This document shows, one piece after another, positions 23,195 to 35,910 of a stretch of 64,000 nt of DNA. Position 1 is the first letter of the stretch; every line of letters begins with the position of its first letter. Origin of the DNA: Athripsodes cinereus (Eukaryota > Arthropoda > Insecta > Trichoptera > Leptoceridae); contig OX388325.1 of the NCBI GenBank assembly GCA_947579605.1, positions 10,039,572-10,103,571 of the forward strand. Direction: 5' to 3'. A program made the translations under genes and the position numbers. The notes under the pieces are model-generated. The model was not told the DNA's origin, searched no databases, and saw only the letters and a program-made list of their open reading frames with translations.

Positions 23195-24107
23195 TAATAT
23201 CTTCAATTCAGCTGTGACTCATCATCTTGAAAGTTGTTGCACTACTACTTCTCTATACCATCACGGCACATCCCGCAAGTGGAGTAGTACTAGCGAAGTA
23301 ATAAACTTACAAGCTGTCCTCTCTGTGTCACCTAAAAGTCTTAGTTTTAAATCACAAAGAGTACAGTCTACATGTTTAATGCATGCATCAATTGTCCAAT
23401 CGCTACACTTCATTTACAAGATGCCGTAATGATATAGATTCGGTTTTCAAAAAGTATTCTTTGAATTAAAATTTAATTATAAAGTAGCATACTTTATTGA
23501 TATAAAGTAGATTTATTTAGAAATTATTTTTCTACAATGCACTTGTATGTATGAAATAATCGGGAGACGAACTAAAAGATGGTTAAGAAACTTATAAAAC
23601 CTGTCTTGAATGTTTTAAATTGCTAAGGTACAAGGAAGATAACCTGTGTGCTTATTATATGCAGTCATTTCGCTGGCTGCTCGTGTTGGAAATGCCTGGA
23701 ACATGCAGTGGGTCTTCTGGGGACCCCGCTCGTTAAAAAACAATGTGATGATATGGATAGATTTAATTTAAATTTTTTAATAAATTTAGTGAATTTAACT
23801 CCTTATTTCATCATACAAGACATTGAAAACAATTATCATCATTTTTAATCGAAGCGAATACAGTCTTTTTCCGTTGAACTGCTGCCATTTTTTGTTAATT
23901 CAGAGCAATTTTACTACTGAAACAAAAAACATAAAGAATAGTTTCCAATTAAATTACATTTTAAAACAAGTCTTACAAGCAAGAATTACAGAATTCAAAT
24001 CTTGCTACTTTTTTTCAAATTGTTCCGAATTCCATCATTTAAATTTTAAAATCTATGTACATGTATCGCATATTTCAATGAATATGAGACTCCATTGGTA
24101 ATGGTAC

Positions 24108-24250
24108 ATATTTGTAAAAAGGTATATTGCTATTGAAATAGAATTCATAGATAGTCAATACAATAGCAAAATACCTTTTTTACAAAAATGATCAGTTACC
24201 CAATCAGTTTTGTCGTCAACTGAGACACAATACAGGTATAAGTGTAACTT
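24108..24250. repeat. Palindromic repeat family C, copy 1
   Basis: Arms ttgtaaaaaggtatattgct and agcaaaataccttttttaca flank a short loop. They are followed by cagttttgtcgtcaactgag and acaatacaggtataagtgta, a block that recurs at 27540-27605. It ends about 80 nt before the IVS3 exon. Confidence 0.75.
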
Positions 24251-24331
24251 CATTGCAGAATTAGAAAGAGACTGTATTTACTTTGTCTATGGTGTAGTGT
24301 TGATGTTTATATTGTCTGTGGTCTCTTGCAG

Positions 24332-24415
24332 AATTTCTTCAAAGATCCGTGGAACACTTTTGATTTTGTGACAGTATTGGGCAGTATCATAGATGCATTA
24401 ATTCAAGAAGTAGGG
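24332..24415 (+). CDS. cac: cac exon: IVS3
   Basis: The acceptor is ctcttgcag (24323-24331) and the donor is gtaagt at 24416. It is 28 codons, phase 0 at both ends: [20 protein letters not shown], then DALIQEVG. This is the S2-S3 loop and IVS3 helix with the conserved DPWNTFDF motif. It is the common acceptor exon for both IVS2 alternatives. A copy of the word TTTGTCTATGG sits about 40 nt upstream of its 3' splice site. Confidence 0.94.
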
Positions 24416-24504
24416 GTAAGTAAACTGTACATAAAGGAATTCATTATATACATTTCTCCGATTTGTACATGTGGAATGAATGAATGATAAAAGAATACCA
24501 AATA

Positions 24505-24645
24505 AAATGGAGAATTTTTAAGAAGGGGTGTCCTCAAAATCTTGAAAGTCTTATATTTTGACGACATTAAGAGGATGACCATGATCATTGCATACAGTTG
24601 GTTACTGGCTACCCCACTTGTGGGACATACCATTACAGTATAGGT
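24505..24645 (+). repeat. MITE-like family A, tail copy
   Basis: Contains gaggatgacc-atgatcattgcata and ggctaccccacttgtgggac, shared with 25810-25880, 39800-39885 and, inverted, 63750-63830. Confidence 0.65.
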
Positions 24646-25226
24646 AAATTGAAGAAGTGATGTAAGAAAGTATAGAAATTCTCAAGCACAGTTGCGTGTT
24701 GATAAAGAGTAATCAAATTAAGAGAAAGCGAAAGTAGTGTGTATGAACATGTTGGCTTGGAGTCCTTTTCTCTCTGCCAAACGCACAAGGAATGCGGAAT
24801 TTGGGAATAAATAGGTAGATTGATCTTTCCATAGACTTATAATGTTAGACTCAACATCACTAGACTAAATGTATGTATTGCTGTGGTAACGGAATGGTCC
24901 TGATTGTCTTTTGTTTTGGAGCTGTTGTAAAATCTCAGTCGGTGATAATTTATTTCAATTTATACTTGAATTGTTATTCTCTCCTGTTTATAGCGAGTTA
25001 ATAGCGAAATATTCAAATTTGAAAAAAGATTTAATAAATGCAATGCGTTTGGTGTGTTTGGACTTCATTTTATTATCGTGACAGGGCCTCCTTAGAATTC
25101 CCATATCAATGAATCTGTCCAATTAAAAGTTAAAATTCGATGAATCCCAAATTTCATTGTTCTATTATTTAATGACCTTTTCTTGTGCAAGTGATGCAAT
25201 ATTCCATATGTCTATTAATTGCGTGA

Positions 25227-25697
<471 letters not shown>

Positions 25698-25729
25698 TAA
25701 AAAGCAGATATTATAACGAAAAAATACAT

Positions 25730-25885
25730 CCATTCAACAGGAATGAGGTATACGGCCATCCATCCTGAATGTCTTCTTTTTTGTTAAGTTGAAAAGGACA
25801 ACCTGAATACATGTTTATTACTTGCAGTTAGATTACTGACTACCCTACTTGTGGAAGATTCTATAACGGTTTAGATAGATAAATA
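25730..25885 (+). repeat. MITE-like family A, near-complete copy
   Basis: Head caggaatgaggtatacggcc-atccatcctgaatgtctt and tail ggacaacctgaatacatgtt..actaccctacttgtgga are both present. Confidence 0.7.
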
Positions 25886-26664
25886 GACCTTAATACTGTA
25901 ACAACGAGATGTCAAATTTAATTCTCTCTAAGTTAGCTCTTTTTGCAAATATCTTCAAGCCAATGTTACAATTATTCGTAATTTTTGAGTAAATTTTGTT
26001 TTCTTTACAAAAAAATTATCAGTGAAGATTAGACGAACACAACAAATATTAAATTAAAAACACCATCAGTTGTTATCTTTTAATTTAAAAGAGAAAACAA
26101 AGACAGATAACACTCATTCATTATTCATTGAGTTATTTAAAACCCTTGAGAAGACATCTGGTGTGTTATTTATCTAATCTGAGCTATGGCAATTTGAAAA
26201 GTAATCCATTTTCAGTTGATGAAAAGAATGAATTTGAAAACAGTCTAGAATTTCTCCTATGATTTGAACTACAAGGTGAAAACATTTATTATTTGAAAAG
26301 GCTCAACATATAAAGTAAGAAGACATCGAATGATGAAATAAGCAAAGACTCAAAATTTGTTCTTTTCAACTTTGTATCAAGAAAATGCAGTTATTTTTCT
26401 TTACAATAAAACCTCATTAACTTTTTTTATGAAAAATAGTAGAAAATAATATGTTTTCTTTTATTGTATATATTTTTCGATATTAGCACTGATCATCAGC
26501 AATTTCTTGAACAAAATAAAATGACTCATATTTTTATTATAAATTTATTTCTTTCAGCATTATCAAAACCAACATTGTTAGGTTATGTGAATTAATGTCA
26601 TGTTGACAGTTGTCAATTTGTTTTCTGTTAATTTGTCTATGGAGTGATGCCAGCGCCATCCTGT

Positions 26665-26749
26665 GGGCAATTTTGCAGCTTCCACACTCAGCTCTTTGGA
26701 TCGTTTGACCCGTCCTTAAGCTCTGAGTATAGGAGCTGCAAAGTTGTCC
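26665..26749. repeat. GC-rich imperfect hairpin
   Basis: Left arm gggcaattttgcagcttcca.. (26665-26696) pairs with right arm ..ggagctgcaaagttgtcc (26718-26749) around gatcgtttgacccgtc. It stands out from the AT-rich intron. A TTTGTCTATGG word ends at 26642, close to it. Unclassified. Confidence 0.7.
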
Positions 26750-27464
26750 CCGGACTTCGTTTGCAGGTTTTCTTCAAATTTCAAACACGTTGAGTATTTT
26801 TTATTAAATATTAATAGGCATAAAGATATATTGAACATTCATAAGCAGAAGCAATAAATAGAAAGTAAAATATTTTTCTTCATATAAATATAAATGTTTA
26901 GGAAGAACTTTGCACTTTTTGTCAATATAATCCAATCTAGTTTCTAGGCATTTCTAATTCTTAGACATCTTCAGGCGCCGCATCAAATCACTTAAAAATT
27001 GCACACACTCTATGGAAAAGCCCTTTCCATTATACGCTACCCAGAAACACTTGGCATATTTTGATCCATTTGTGCGTATTGCGCAATTGCAGCATATTTC
27101 CTTTACCCAAATCTCATTAAACCTTATTGTTAGATAATCATAATTGACAATATTTTCCCTCTCTAAAACATTCTTTAAAAATACATTCTTAGATTGAATT
27201 TAAAACAAATGAAAATCTGTTTTTAATTGTTTTATCACGATAACTGAACGCATTATGTGCCTATTCAATATGTGATTTTTATGCTTATTCTAATATTTGT
27301 AATAATTGTTTTAAAAAACTAATTAATATCTGACAGTAATCACCAATCCATAAGCAAAATGTGAACTTATGTACTTCTATCATCAATTTCTCATAAACAA
27401 AATATTAATTCAAACATCTTCTGCCATATCTCAATTGATAAACACCCTGAGTTAGTTACTAAAC

Positions 27465-27605
27465 ATTCTATAAAAAAGTCTTTTGCTATTAATATGGAAT
27501 ATATTGATAGTCAATATGATAGCAATAAACCTTTTTGCAATTATGATTGGTCGCAAACTGGATTTATTGTCAACTGAGATACATTCAATACAGATACTGT
27601 AATAT
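27465..27605. repeat. Palindromic repeat family C, copy 2
   Basis: Arms gtcttttgctatt-aat and atgatagcaataaaccttt, followed by ggatttattgtcaactgaga and acagatactgtaa. Same order as copy 1. Confidence 0.7.
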
Positions 27606-28686
27606 CAAGAAGATTCTTCTATCAATAATATCTTTTATCCCTGTCTTGCTTATGAATTGGTGTCTATAAATCGTTCAAAAATAGAATATTCACTTAATCT
27701 ATGGTAGATCAATAACATAGCAATGCATAGAAAAAACTCTTATTGTCTATGTCAATCCTGCTTGTGTGTTCTAAATTTGAACGAGTTAACAATTCAAATG
27801 TTTTGAAATTGTTGTATTTATTATTTTTTATGTCAAAATAACAAATATTTGTAAACATACTATGAGCTTTTTTGTTGTTGAAATCATTGGTAAAATAGAA
27901 GTTTTTGTTTTTTTTTTATTATTTTCTTATATCATGTGAACAATTAAAGTAGATTTTGTGAATAGGTACAGTTTAAATGTTATTCTAGAACAAATTTGAA
28001 TAGTTTTTAGACCCAACTTTGACAGAAACAAAAGAAGTGAGAAATGCCTTTAGTGTTTGACATTCTTTGCATAAAATAATGGTGTTTCAATTGTTTTTTA
28101 TTTTCGTTTTGTTGGGTCTATTGTTTTAAATCAGTAAATTTAGAATCCCTATTTATTTTCAGTAATGATCAAAATTAGATATTTTTTAAAATGATTTTAG
28201 AATATTTTATATATAGAATTCATGGAAATTAGATAGTTAATTAACTTCTATAAGGAATTTAATCTTTTATTTCAATGTATTTTCTAGGTATTGAATTTTT
28301 ATTGTTGTTTAATTTGACGGGTAGAATTTCTGTTTTATTTTTCAAATCATTTTTAAACAACTGTAAAATAACTGTTTAAAAAAATGTGTGTGTGCAAAAT
28401 AAATAATGGCAGTTATAATTTTTAAACGGGGCAATACTAAATCATACTTTTGATATTACAATATTTAATTTTTCAATTATTTTAATTCAAATTTGACGAC
28501 AGGAATAGATAATGAAGAGTTGCTTAGTAATTCAAAAGAGACTAATAAAAAAATTTAAAGAGACGATATAAATTAATTAGTAGTTGATACTATTTTTAAT
28601 ATATTTTTTTATATGGCAACACAATTTACATTCATTATTTGTTTTTTACATGATTGGCTTTTGTTTTTCTTGTTATCCTCACGCAG

Positions 28687-28778
28687 GTGTTTGGGAACAT
28701 TCACTCAGACCCTTTCGAAGCCCTCAACAGACATAACAACTTTCAAACATTCTTTGGGGCTCTCTTGCTGCTATTTCG
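28687..28778 (+). CDS. cac: cac alternative exon IVS5-pore-a (mutually exclusive candidate)
   Basis: A pyrimidine-rich acceptor ctcacgcag (28678-28686) precedes it; the donor gtgaga is at 28779. The exon is 92 nt, phase 0 in, phase 2 out. It encodes VFGNIHSDPFEALNRHNNFQ, then TFFGALLLLF and the split Arg. The VFGN start, the RHNNF motif and the LLFR end of the domain IV turret/P-helix are all present. It is paralogous in position and motif order to 30887-30981. Confidence 0.91.
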
Positions 28779-30886
28779 GTGAGACGGATACGCCCGCTGT
28801 CCCCCTATCAAGTTGACATTTTAAATATTAATAATTTTGTCTATGGCCCGCCATCTTATCTTGTCTTGTCATATTTCTAATAATAATAATGCCTTGTTGC
28901 TGTTTTGTTTATGGTTGTGGTCATGACAAATTAATATGCGGACAGGCGGCCATGTTTTTTTTTTAACTATTGATGTGTTTTTGTTTTGTTTGTTTTAATG
29001 ATTATGGAAATGTTTTTTTTTGTTTGTTATTTGAAAACGTAGTGAGTAAGATTATTATTGTTAGTTTTTGTGTTATTGTTGACACACGAATGACACACTT
29101 CACAGATATTTCACCAAATTAAATATAAAAATTGGCTGCAACACACACACAACATGAATTCGGCAACGGAATGTTTTTATTTTGATTTTAGAATACTTAT
29201 TTATACTGTAATTGGTTGTTGTCTTAGGTTCACCATTTTGATTTGATTAGTCTCAAAATTATCATTATTCAAACAGAATAATTGGAATCACTTCTTATTC
29301 CAAATAATACAATCCATAGATAATGGGAGAGTATCGTGGATTATTATTATAAATAATGTTTTCACCCTTTTTTAGAGGCTGCTTAGTCACATTTCATTTC
29401 ATTTTGTTATTTTTGTTTTGTCGGTGTTAGAAAAAAAAGAATTTTGGTTAACTTGGAAAATTTGCAAAATATGAATGTCATATTAAAAATAAATCTAATA
29501 TTTTACTATGCAGCATAAGACATATATTTTAATCATGTTTACTTTCTAGAAATTTATTTCTTTTTTTGAGCATTTTGTCAAGAATAATTTAAAAAAATAT
29601 TTTAGGGGCAGTTGGTGGCCAGATGCTAAAGTCTAAGTCTTTCGATTGAGAGATCCATGATTTGAACCTTCTTACTGCTCACGAACTCCACTTTCGCTAC
29701 ATAAATATATTATTTAAGCTGTGAAAGTACATTGGAATGTATATGAGTTTATTGCAAACTGAGATTAATTTTTATATTTCAATGGTCTCTAATTAATTTT
29801 CTGCAAAAGTTAACCAAAACCAATGTCAATTAGTTGATAAAAAAAATGTACCATAGACTAGACACAATCATAAATGTTGTGCAACACCATAGAGAGTTTA
29901 GTACAAACCTGTCAAAATGATTATCCGTCAAAAATTTAGTTGATGCACTCGACACCTATGAAAAATAATAGTAAATTTAAAGACACAAAATTCTTTTGTT
30001 GTTTAAAATTCATACAATTTTAGAACACATTCTAAATTCCAAAAATGACAATACACAAAAAAGATTTAAAAAAAGAACGAAAAACATTAAGTTACATCAA
30101 AATTTCACACATACACAGATTACACTCAAAATCATAGATACAGAATATTGACTACAATACAAAATATCTATTGCCAGAAGTCGTCGGTGTGTTTTAGTAC
30201 CTATTTTTTTTGTTTTATTAATATTACATAACCGTTAGATAAAACAGTCTTTTATTTTTTAACTGTACATGTTTGTGTATATAAACATACCTACTATAAT
30301 GTAAAATTTAACTATTTGTGTGTGTGTGTTTTAGGAATCCATAGATTATTATTACGGAACGATTGTTTCTTTTTTGTTTCTGTCAACATTCTTTTGTTTT
30401 TAACCATAGACAATGTGTGTAATTATTGTTTATAGATCCATGAAGAATGTATTTTCCCAAGTAGAAAGTATGACATTGTTAATTAAACTCTAAATTTGTG
30501 TTTTTTCTGGCATTATTATTAATGTTATGTTGGACATCCTGTTTTCAGTAGAAAAAAATATATATATATGATTGAAAATCAACATTTACTTATATATATA
30601 TATGTGTGTGAATTTTGTTTTAATTATAATAATATATATAACTCACATATCGATATATATATTTGTTTCGCATCTATTTTTTGATTTATTCGAACATATT
30701 TTGACATATATAATATATATATTTAAGAAACGCTGTGTTGAAAAAAAATCATGATTGAATAACAATGAAAATGTCTGAGAAAAACGACTTTTTTATATTA
30801 TTTTTGGTTTGTTTTTCTCTTTTTTGTATCTGACACACTCTCTCTCACGTACAATGCCGCGGGGCTTTAACGCAAACGACACAAAG
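28779..30886. other. Intron between the two pore alternatives
   Basis: It is rich in TTTGTTT-type words (28975-29040, 29400-29425, 30360-30405) and holds a (TG)n run at 30317-30329. There is an old SINE at 29605-29780, and several CCATAGA words (29314, 29851, 29887, 30339, 30404). TG- and U-rich RNA can bind CELF/Elav-type factors (inference). No third pore exon was found. Confidence 0.5.
29605..29780 (+). repeat. Old SINE (family 3)
   Basis: The head gttggtggccagatgctaaa is followed by gattgagagatccatgattt-gaacc, gctgtgaaagt and tgagtttattgcaaactgag. Confidence 0.6.
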
Positions 30887-30981
30887 GTGTTTGGAAACAT
30901 TGATGTGGAAGAACCAGATTCCTCGATAACGCGACACAACAATTTTAGAAACTTCATACAAGGTCTAATGTTACTATTTAG
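30887..30981 (+). CDS. cac: cac alternative exon IVS5-pore-b (mutually exclusive candidate)
   Basis: The acceptor is a poor match (cacaaag at 30880-30886). Its nearest pyrimidine tract, ctctctctcac, lies about 40 nt upstream, with a GC-rich interval between. The donor gtaagg is at 30982. The exon is 95 nt, phase 0 in, phase 2 out. It encodes VFGNIDVEEPDSSITRHNNF, then RNFIQGLMLLF and the split Arg. The turret is one residue longer and more acidic than in the other version. A weak 3' splice site is typical of a regulated exon (inference). Confidence 0.91.
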
Positions 30982-31090
30982 GTAAGGATAAAACTAAAAT
31001 TCAATGATCTAACAAAAGATCTTTTCGCATATATCTATAATATTGTTTATATATATATACTATATACTCTCATGATATATTTTATCTTAC

Positions 31091-31112
31091 ATATATATAT
31101 ATATATATATAT
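31091..31112. repeat. (AT)n microsatellite
   Basis: Eleven AT units, about 110 nt after the pore-b exon. Shorter AT runs occur at 30555-30720 on the other side. Confidence 0.9.
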
Positions 31113-32194
31113 CTACAATTTAAACTCAGGATTCGTTTAGTTTTTTTTTTTCTATCAATTTATTAATTTATATTGAAATATTACTATTACGCTTTATGAT
31201 AATAATTATCATCTTTTTTTTTGTCTCTTCCGCAGTTCTCTTCTTTATTTTTGATGTTTTGTTTTATTTTGTCTCTTTTGTTTAACAATCGAACTTGTAT
31301 AACAATTGAATAGCCATTTTTGTTTTATTAAGATAAAATAAATGTACTCTCTTATCCTAAAGCTCTTTTATATCAATAGATGATTTAATCCTAAGTTCTC
31401 ACTAATAACTCAGTTCCAAATATTTACGAAATTCTAAAAATTACCCGAAGAATTCTTCGATAATCTTTTTTACATTTTGTTGTCATAGTTGGTCACCTAA
31501 ATAAACATTAAATAATTTGATCCTGCACAAATGTTTACTGTCATCAACATCTTCTTTCCCTTATCCCAGTTAAGCCAACAGCCTTTACATATTAATACTT
31601 CCTCTAGAAATCCCGACTGTCTATTGCTACTTCCAAAACTTCTGATCACTCCAAAGAAAGTTTTTTAACATACAGAGTTGTTACTTTTCTTTGTTAGCGT
31701 CTCCTCCCGAAGCGGCCCACAAGCCCTTTGTCCTAAATCTGTACAACCTACTGAATCTACATCGAAAAATAATATTCCTATAAAAATTATCTGAATTTCA
31801 CAAGTTTGATTGATCATTTGGTTTATTCTTTATTATTTTTTCTACATTTAACAATTATTATTGTTACTGTTCGTCAGATATAAAAATATAATTACGCCTT
31901 TGCAGTGTTTTATTTACTTTTAGCTGATATACATTATATATATTAACTTTCTACAATTCATTCTCTTAGAATCAGTACTTACATTTGAATATATTTATGC
32001 CGCCGACATACTTACATCTTTACATTTATAATTTAGAAGTATATTTACTACTCATTTACACATAAGACGTGTGTAGTTTGTGAACATGAGTCAAAGTTGA
32101 GCTAGAAGTAGTTTTTTTTTACAATAAATCTTTCATTTTAAGTCTTGCCCTTTTTCCTTTCTTATCTTTCATATTCCTTCCATCTTCTACATCT

Positions 32195-32427
32195 GGACGA
32201 CCGGTGTGGAGCGAAGGCTAACGCACTTGCCTTTGAGTCACGAGGTCCCGGGTTCGATTCTCGGCCAGGGTAAAATGAAGAATGACCTTTTTCAAATTGT
32301 CCTGGGTCTCGTTGTTACATGTATATGTGTTCAGTGCATTGTATATATGTGTATCGTCGTGTTATTACCCAAAATACAAGATTCATATCTTAGTTTGGGA
32401 CTAGCTCGGTCTGTGTGAATTGTTTAT
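32195..32427 (+). mobile_element. tRNA-derived SINE family 2, + copy
   Basis: The tRNA-like head has A box gtgtggagcgaaggctaacg and B box gggttcgattctcgg. The body follows (aaatgaagaatgacc-ttttt-caaattgtcctgggtctc), then gtttgggactagctcggtct and gtgtgaattgt. The tail ends in (TGTTA)n-like sequence. Confidence 0.85.
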
Positions 32428-32449
32428 ACGTGTTATGTTATGTTATCTG

Positions 32450-32725
32450 TCTGTGGAATCTCTAAATTGAATATATCTCTCACTCATTTCTCTAAGTTCT
32501 CTTAAATCGGTATTCACAAAATATCATTTACATACAATTTCTCTCACAAACGCACCAATTTCTCTCACTCATTGTGTTACTGTCTGAATTTGATCCACGT
32601 GATCATGCCACATAGTTTTCGGACGTCCATGCTTTCTCACGCCCCCTCTTTCAGATAGATATATCCTCTTTGTCATTGTTGCATTATTCTTACGCTCAAC
32701 ATATCCATCATCGCTCCCTTTCTTT
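32450..32725. repeat. Dispersed repeat family D, copy 2
   Basis: Shared blocks are tctctcactcat.., gaatttgatccacgtgatca, ccccctctttcagata and tatcctctttgtc. It directly follows the SINE family 2 copy, just as the - strand copy sits inside family D at 38.9-39.1 kb. Confidence 0.65.
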
Positions 32726-33714
32726 TGAGAAATTTTAATTCTAGCTCAAATTTGATATTGTTATAAACTACGCAAAACTAATTCATTCACACTTCAACAA
32801 TGGTCTGTATAAAATCTTTCAAAGGTTTGTTTTGCATGTGTAAAATGTTTGTTTTTCTCTGCACCATTTTGATTTTAGAATTTATTTAAATAATTTGAAA
32901 TAGTTGTTACATTCTCTTTGACACATAGCGACACTATGAGTAGGTACACCATAAACAAACATACGGCTTTTTTTAATTTCTCTATCACTCACATTTTATT
33001 ATCTTTATCTAAATAATAGTTGTCTATACAAAATGCTTTTTTCGCATTCACAAGACATTTATAGTATTTTGTGTTGAATCGAGAACTTGACAATTGAGGA
33101 TCAAATTCAAATGTCAAAAATCAGCTGTTATTCGGAAGCCATCTTTTTTTATTAATAATCTGACACCTGTCATTAGAAATATTTCAAAATTCGTTTCTTC
33201 TTAATTTAAAATAAGAGCGCGCGCTTCTTGTTATATTAATTTATTTTTTCAAATACTAATGGAATCATTTCTCTTTGATTTGAATTATTTTAGCAATGAA
33301 GTTCTTAAATTCAAAAATCCCTTATTTGTGGTATGCCTTATTACAGAAGCTATTATTAGTTAGTTAGTACAACATGATTTGTAAAAAATCGCGTTTTTTT
33401 TTTTTTAATTTTGAATCAAAACAACATGTCAGAAAGTGAGATTATGTCATAAGCACGTAAGTATGTTCAATAAAATGTAGATAATTGTTTCTTAGTTTGT
33501 GTATAGCAAAACGTATGTCGCTTTGTGTATGCCATGCACTTTCGTGTTATGTTGCATTGTGTTGAATGTTAGATCCTTTTTTTGTCTTGAATTTGAAATA
33601 CTTGAACTTGAATGTTACATGATTTATTCAATATAGAGCAGTATTGATAAAATATGATCACTATTTTGTAATAGTTTGAATTAAAAATTATAAAGATTAT
33701 ATTTTATGGAGATG

Positions 33715-33875
33715 ATTTTTAGCGTGTTAGCAAATTCTTGGGCCTTTAATCAAGGGATCCCAGTTTTTAATCCATCTCCACTAACCTACTACACTTTCTT
33801 GACACAAGCATATCGCTTATTGTGATGGTGTTTGGGGTATATTTAAATTATTAAAAACCCAGAATTATCTTTTAA
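33715..33875 (+). repeat. Old SINE (family 3)
   Basis: It reads aatcaagggatcccag.., cttgacacaagcatatcgct, ggtgtttggggtatattt and acccagaattatctttt. Confidence 0.6.
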
Positions 33876-35343
33876 AAAGAAAAGCGTAGTATTTTTCTGT
33901 AAAGATATATCAAAAAATAAAACATATTTATCTCAAATAAATAGATTTTTTTCACTGCTATAATTTGATAGAGACATTTATGTCATCATCGTGAAGTTAA
34001 GCAATGACATCTGTTGACTAAATCATGAAGCATTTTATTTGTATTATAATTGAAATATATAACATGTACTTATTATGTAATAAACTGATAAAAAAACATA
34101 TGCAGTTTAGAATAGTTAGCCTTTGTGTCAAAATACTTGAAAAAATCACTTTGATGGTCTTTGACCCTGGTCACTCTTGAACGAGTGGATAGCCTTTGAA
34201 CATAGAATAGAATAAAAATCTTTGACAGTAGTTAGTCTTTTTATTATAATGTACATAACAAAATGACAGTTGTAGATCATATTGAAAATAGTAAGAAATG
34301 TACGGTTAGGTTAGTTATATCATATATATTTGATTTTAACAAGAATATTATAACATATTCGTAGAAAAATTACCCTCAATTGAAAATGTATTACACCCCG
34401 TTAATTTCAATAGATAGTATAGATCTTAAAGATTTTAGAATATTTTTTACATTTTAATTTAGATGCAATAAGACATCAATCAAGTTTGTGTAGTTTAGTA
34501 TATTAAATATTTTTCATATCTAGGTAGTTTAAATCAATAAATTAAAGGTTTTCAATAGTTTTCTGTAAAATGACAGTATTTTTGTCGACAAGTATTGTAG
34601 TTATAACGTAAATGGTGCAGATTAGTAATGTTAGGTTAAGTTCTCGTTGAATAGATTATATTTATTAGGATAGAACAGTGTGCAAATGGTAATCAAAATG
34701 TAAAATAAGCAAATAAAGTATGGAACTTCTTTATGGGTAATTATTAATACGGCATGATGATGGGTTCTGCCTTCTTCTCCATGTAGATCAGTTCAATACC
34801 GTATTCTGAGTATTTTCAAAATCCTAAATGTGTTTTAATTAAAATCCTTATAAGCAAAACTTTCCAAGAAACTTAATATTTAAAGTTTTTTATCAATTCT
34901 TTTTTTTTAATTCCCTTCTGAAGTATCTCAACATATTTCTATCATTTTTTTGTACATTTTCAATGTTTAACTGTAAAAAGCAGATTTTTTTTTCAAAGCC
35001 CATCATATATAAGACATAAGTCTGCTAGCCATCTTTAGTCTAATTATAAATTAGTCTGCTGGCTACCCGGTTTTTGTAATATGCTGTTAAAATGTAAACT
35101 CATTCATTCATTCACTTGGTTTTGCAAAGTGATTCTCTGGGAATATTATAGAAAAATTATATTCAAAATTTGACAATCAAAATTTTGATTACCAAAATGC
35201 GTATACTGTTAAAGATCTTACAAAAGATAAACAAATAGTTTATTTCTAGGAATTTATATACAGGTATTTATAAGAATTGGAGATCATTCGGTTCAATTTC
35301 TTTATTTGCATATATTTTAATATTTAATTTGGCGTTTGTGTAG

Positions 35344-35494
35344 GTGCGCGACGGGTGAATCTTGGCCAAACATCATGTTATCATGTCTCAAGGCAAAGTG
35401 TGACGATAGAGCAAACAAACCACCAAATGAAACATGCGGGTCTACGTTGGCATATGCGTATTTCGTCAGCTTTATTTTCTTCTGTTCATTTCTG
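35344..35494 (+). CDS. cac: cac exon: domain IV selectivity filter and start of IVS6
   Basis: The acceptor is tgtgtag (35337-35343) and the donor is gtaagt at 35495. The exon completes the Arg codon left by either pore exon (CG|G or AG|G both give Arg), then reads [20 protein letters not shown], a turret with CGSTLAYAY, and the start of IVS6 ([11 protein letters not shown]). The Glu of TGESWP is the domain IV selectivity residue. Two cysteines flank the turret. Confidence 0.95.
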
Positions 35495-35553
35495 GTAAGT
35501 ATATTTCAATTGTCGTCTATTTTGAATGATTAACTATGTAACAGTTTCGAGAC

Positions 35554-35641
35554 ATTTTGAATGTTTTTTAAAGAATATTCTTCGATGCACTTCACAATCA
35601 AGTAGTGCATTGTAGAATACTCTTTAAAAAACATTCAAAAT
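35554..35641. repeat. Palindrome with 38-bp arms
   Basis: Left arm 35554-35591 (attttgaatgttttttaaag...) and right arm 35604-35641 are complementary with few mismatches. The left part plus its upstream flank (aactatgtaacagtttcgag) recurs inverted at about 15670-15740, so it is a dispersed element. Confidence 0.8.
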
Positions 35642-35649
35642 ATTTTTGA

Positions 35650-35910
35650 TAACGCCGGTGAAATAGAAAAGTGACATAATTCAAAATGGACAAATTTTAC
35701 AGTACGTGCATTTAAAGTTATTTATTTTATTAATTAATACGTTTTTCTGTAATTTCACATAGCATATGTCCACATTAACATTTAATGGGCCATATGTTTC
35801 GTGAAATTAAAGAAAAATGTATTAATTAATAAAATAATAAATAACTTTAAATGCACGTACTGTAAAATTTGTTCATTTTGAATTGTCACTTTTCTTTTTA
35901 ACCGGCGTTA
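35650..35910. mobile_element. 261-bp foldback MITE
   Basis: It begins taacgccggt and ends accggcgtta. Arms of about 110 bp (35650-35760 and 35799-35910) are roughly 90% complementary by eye, around a short loop. The TA at both outer ends could be a TA target-site duplication, as for Tc1/mariner-type MITEs. It abuts the preceding palindrome. Confidence 0.8.

Noticed and set aside
5231..24331. A third alternative IVS2 exon.
   Set aside because: I scanned for another E-x-x-x-K helix with flanking AG/GT and phase 0 and found none beyond the two reported.
30541..30760. Open frame of 60 codons around 30572-30754.
   Set aside because: It is simple TATA-type repeat sequence giving Tyr/Ile-rich peptide; not coding.
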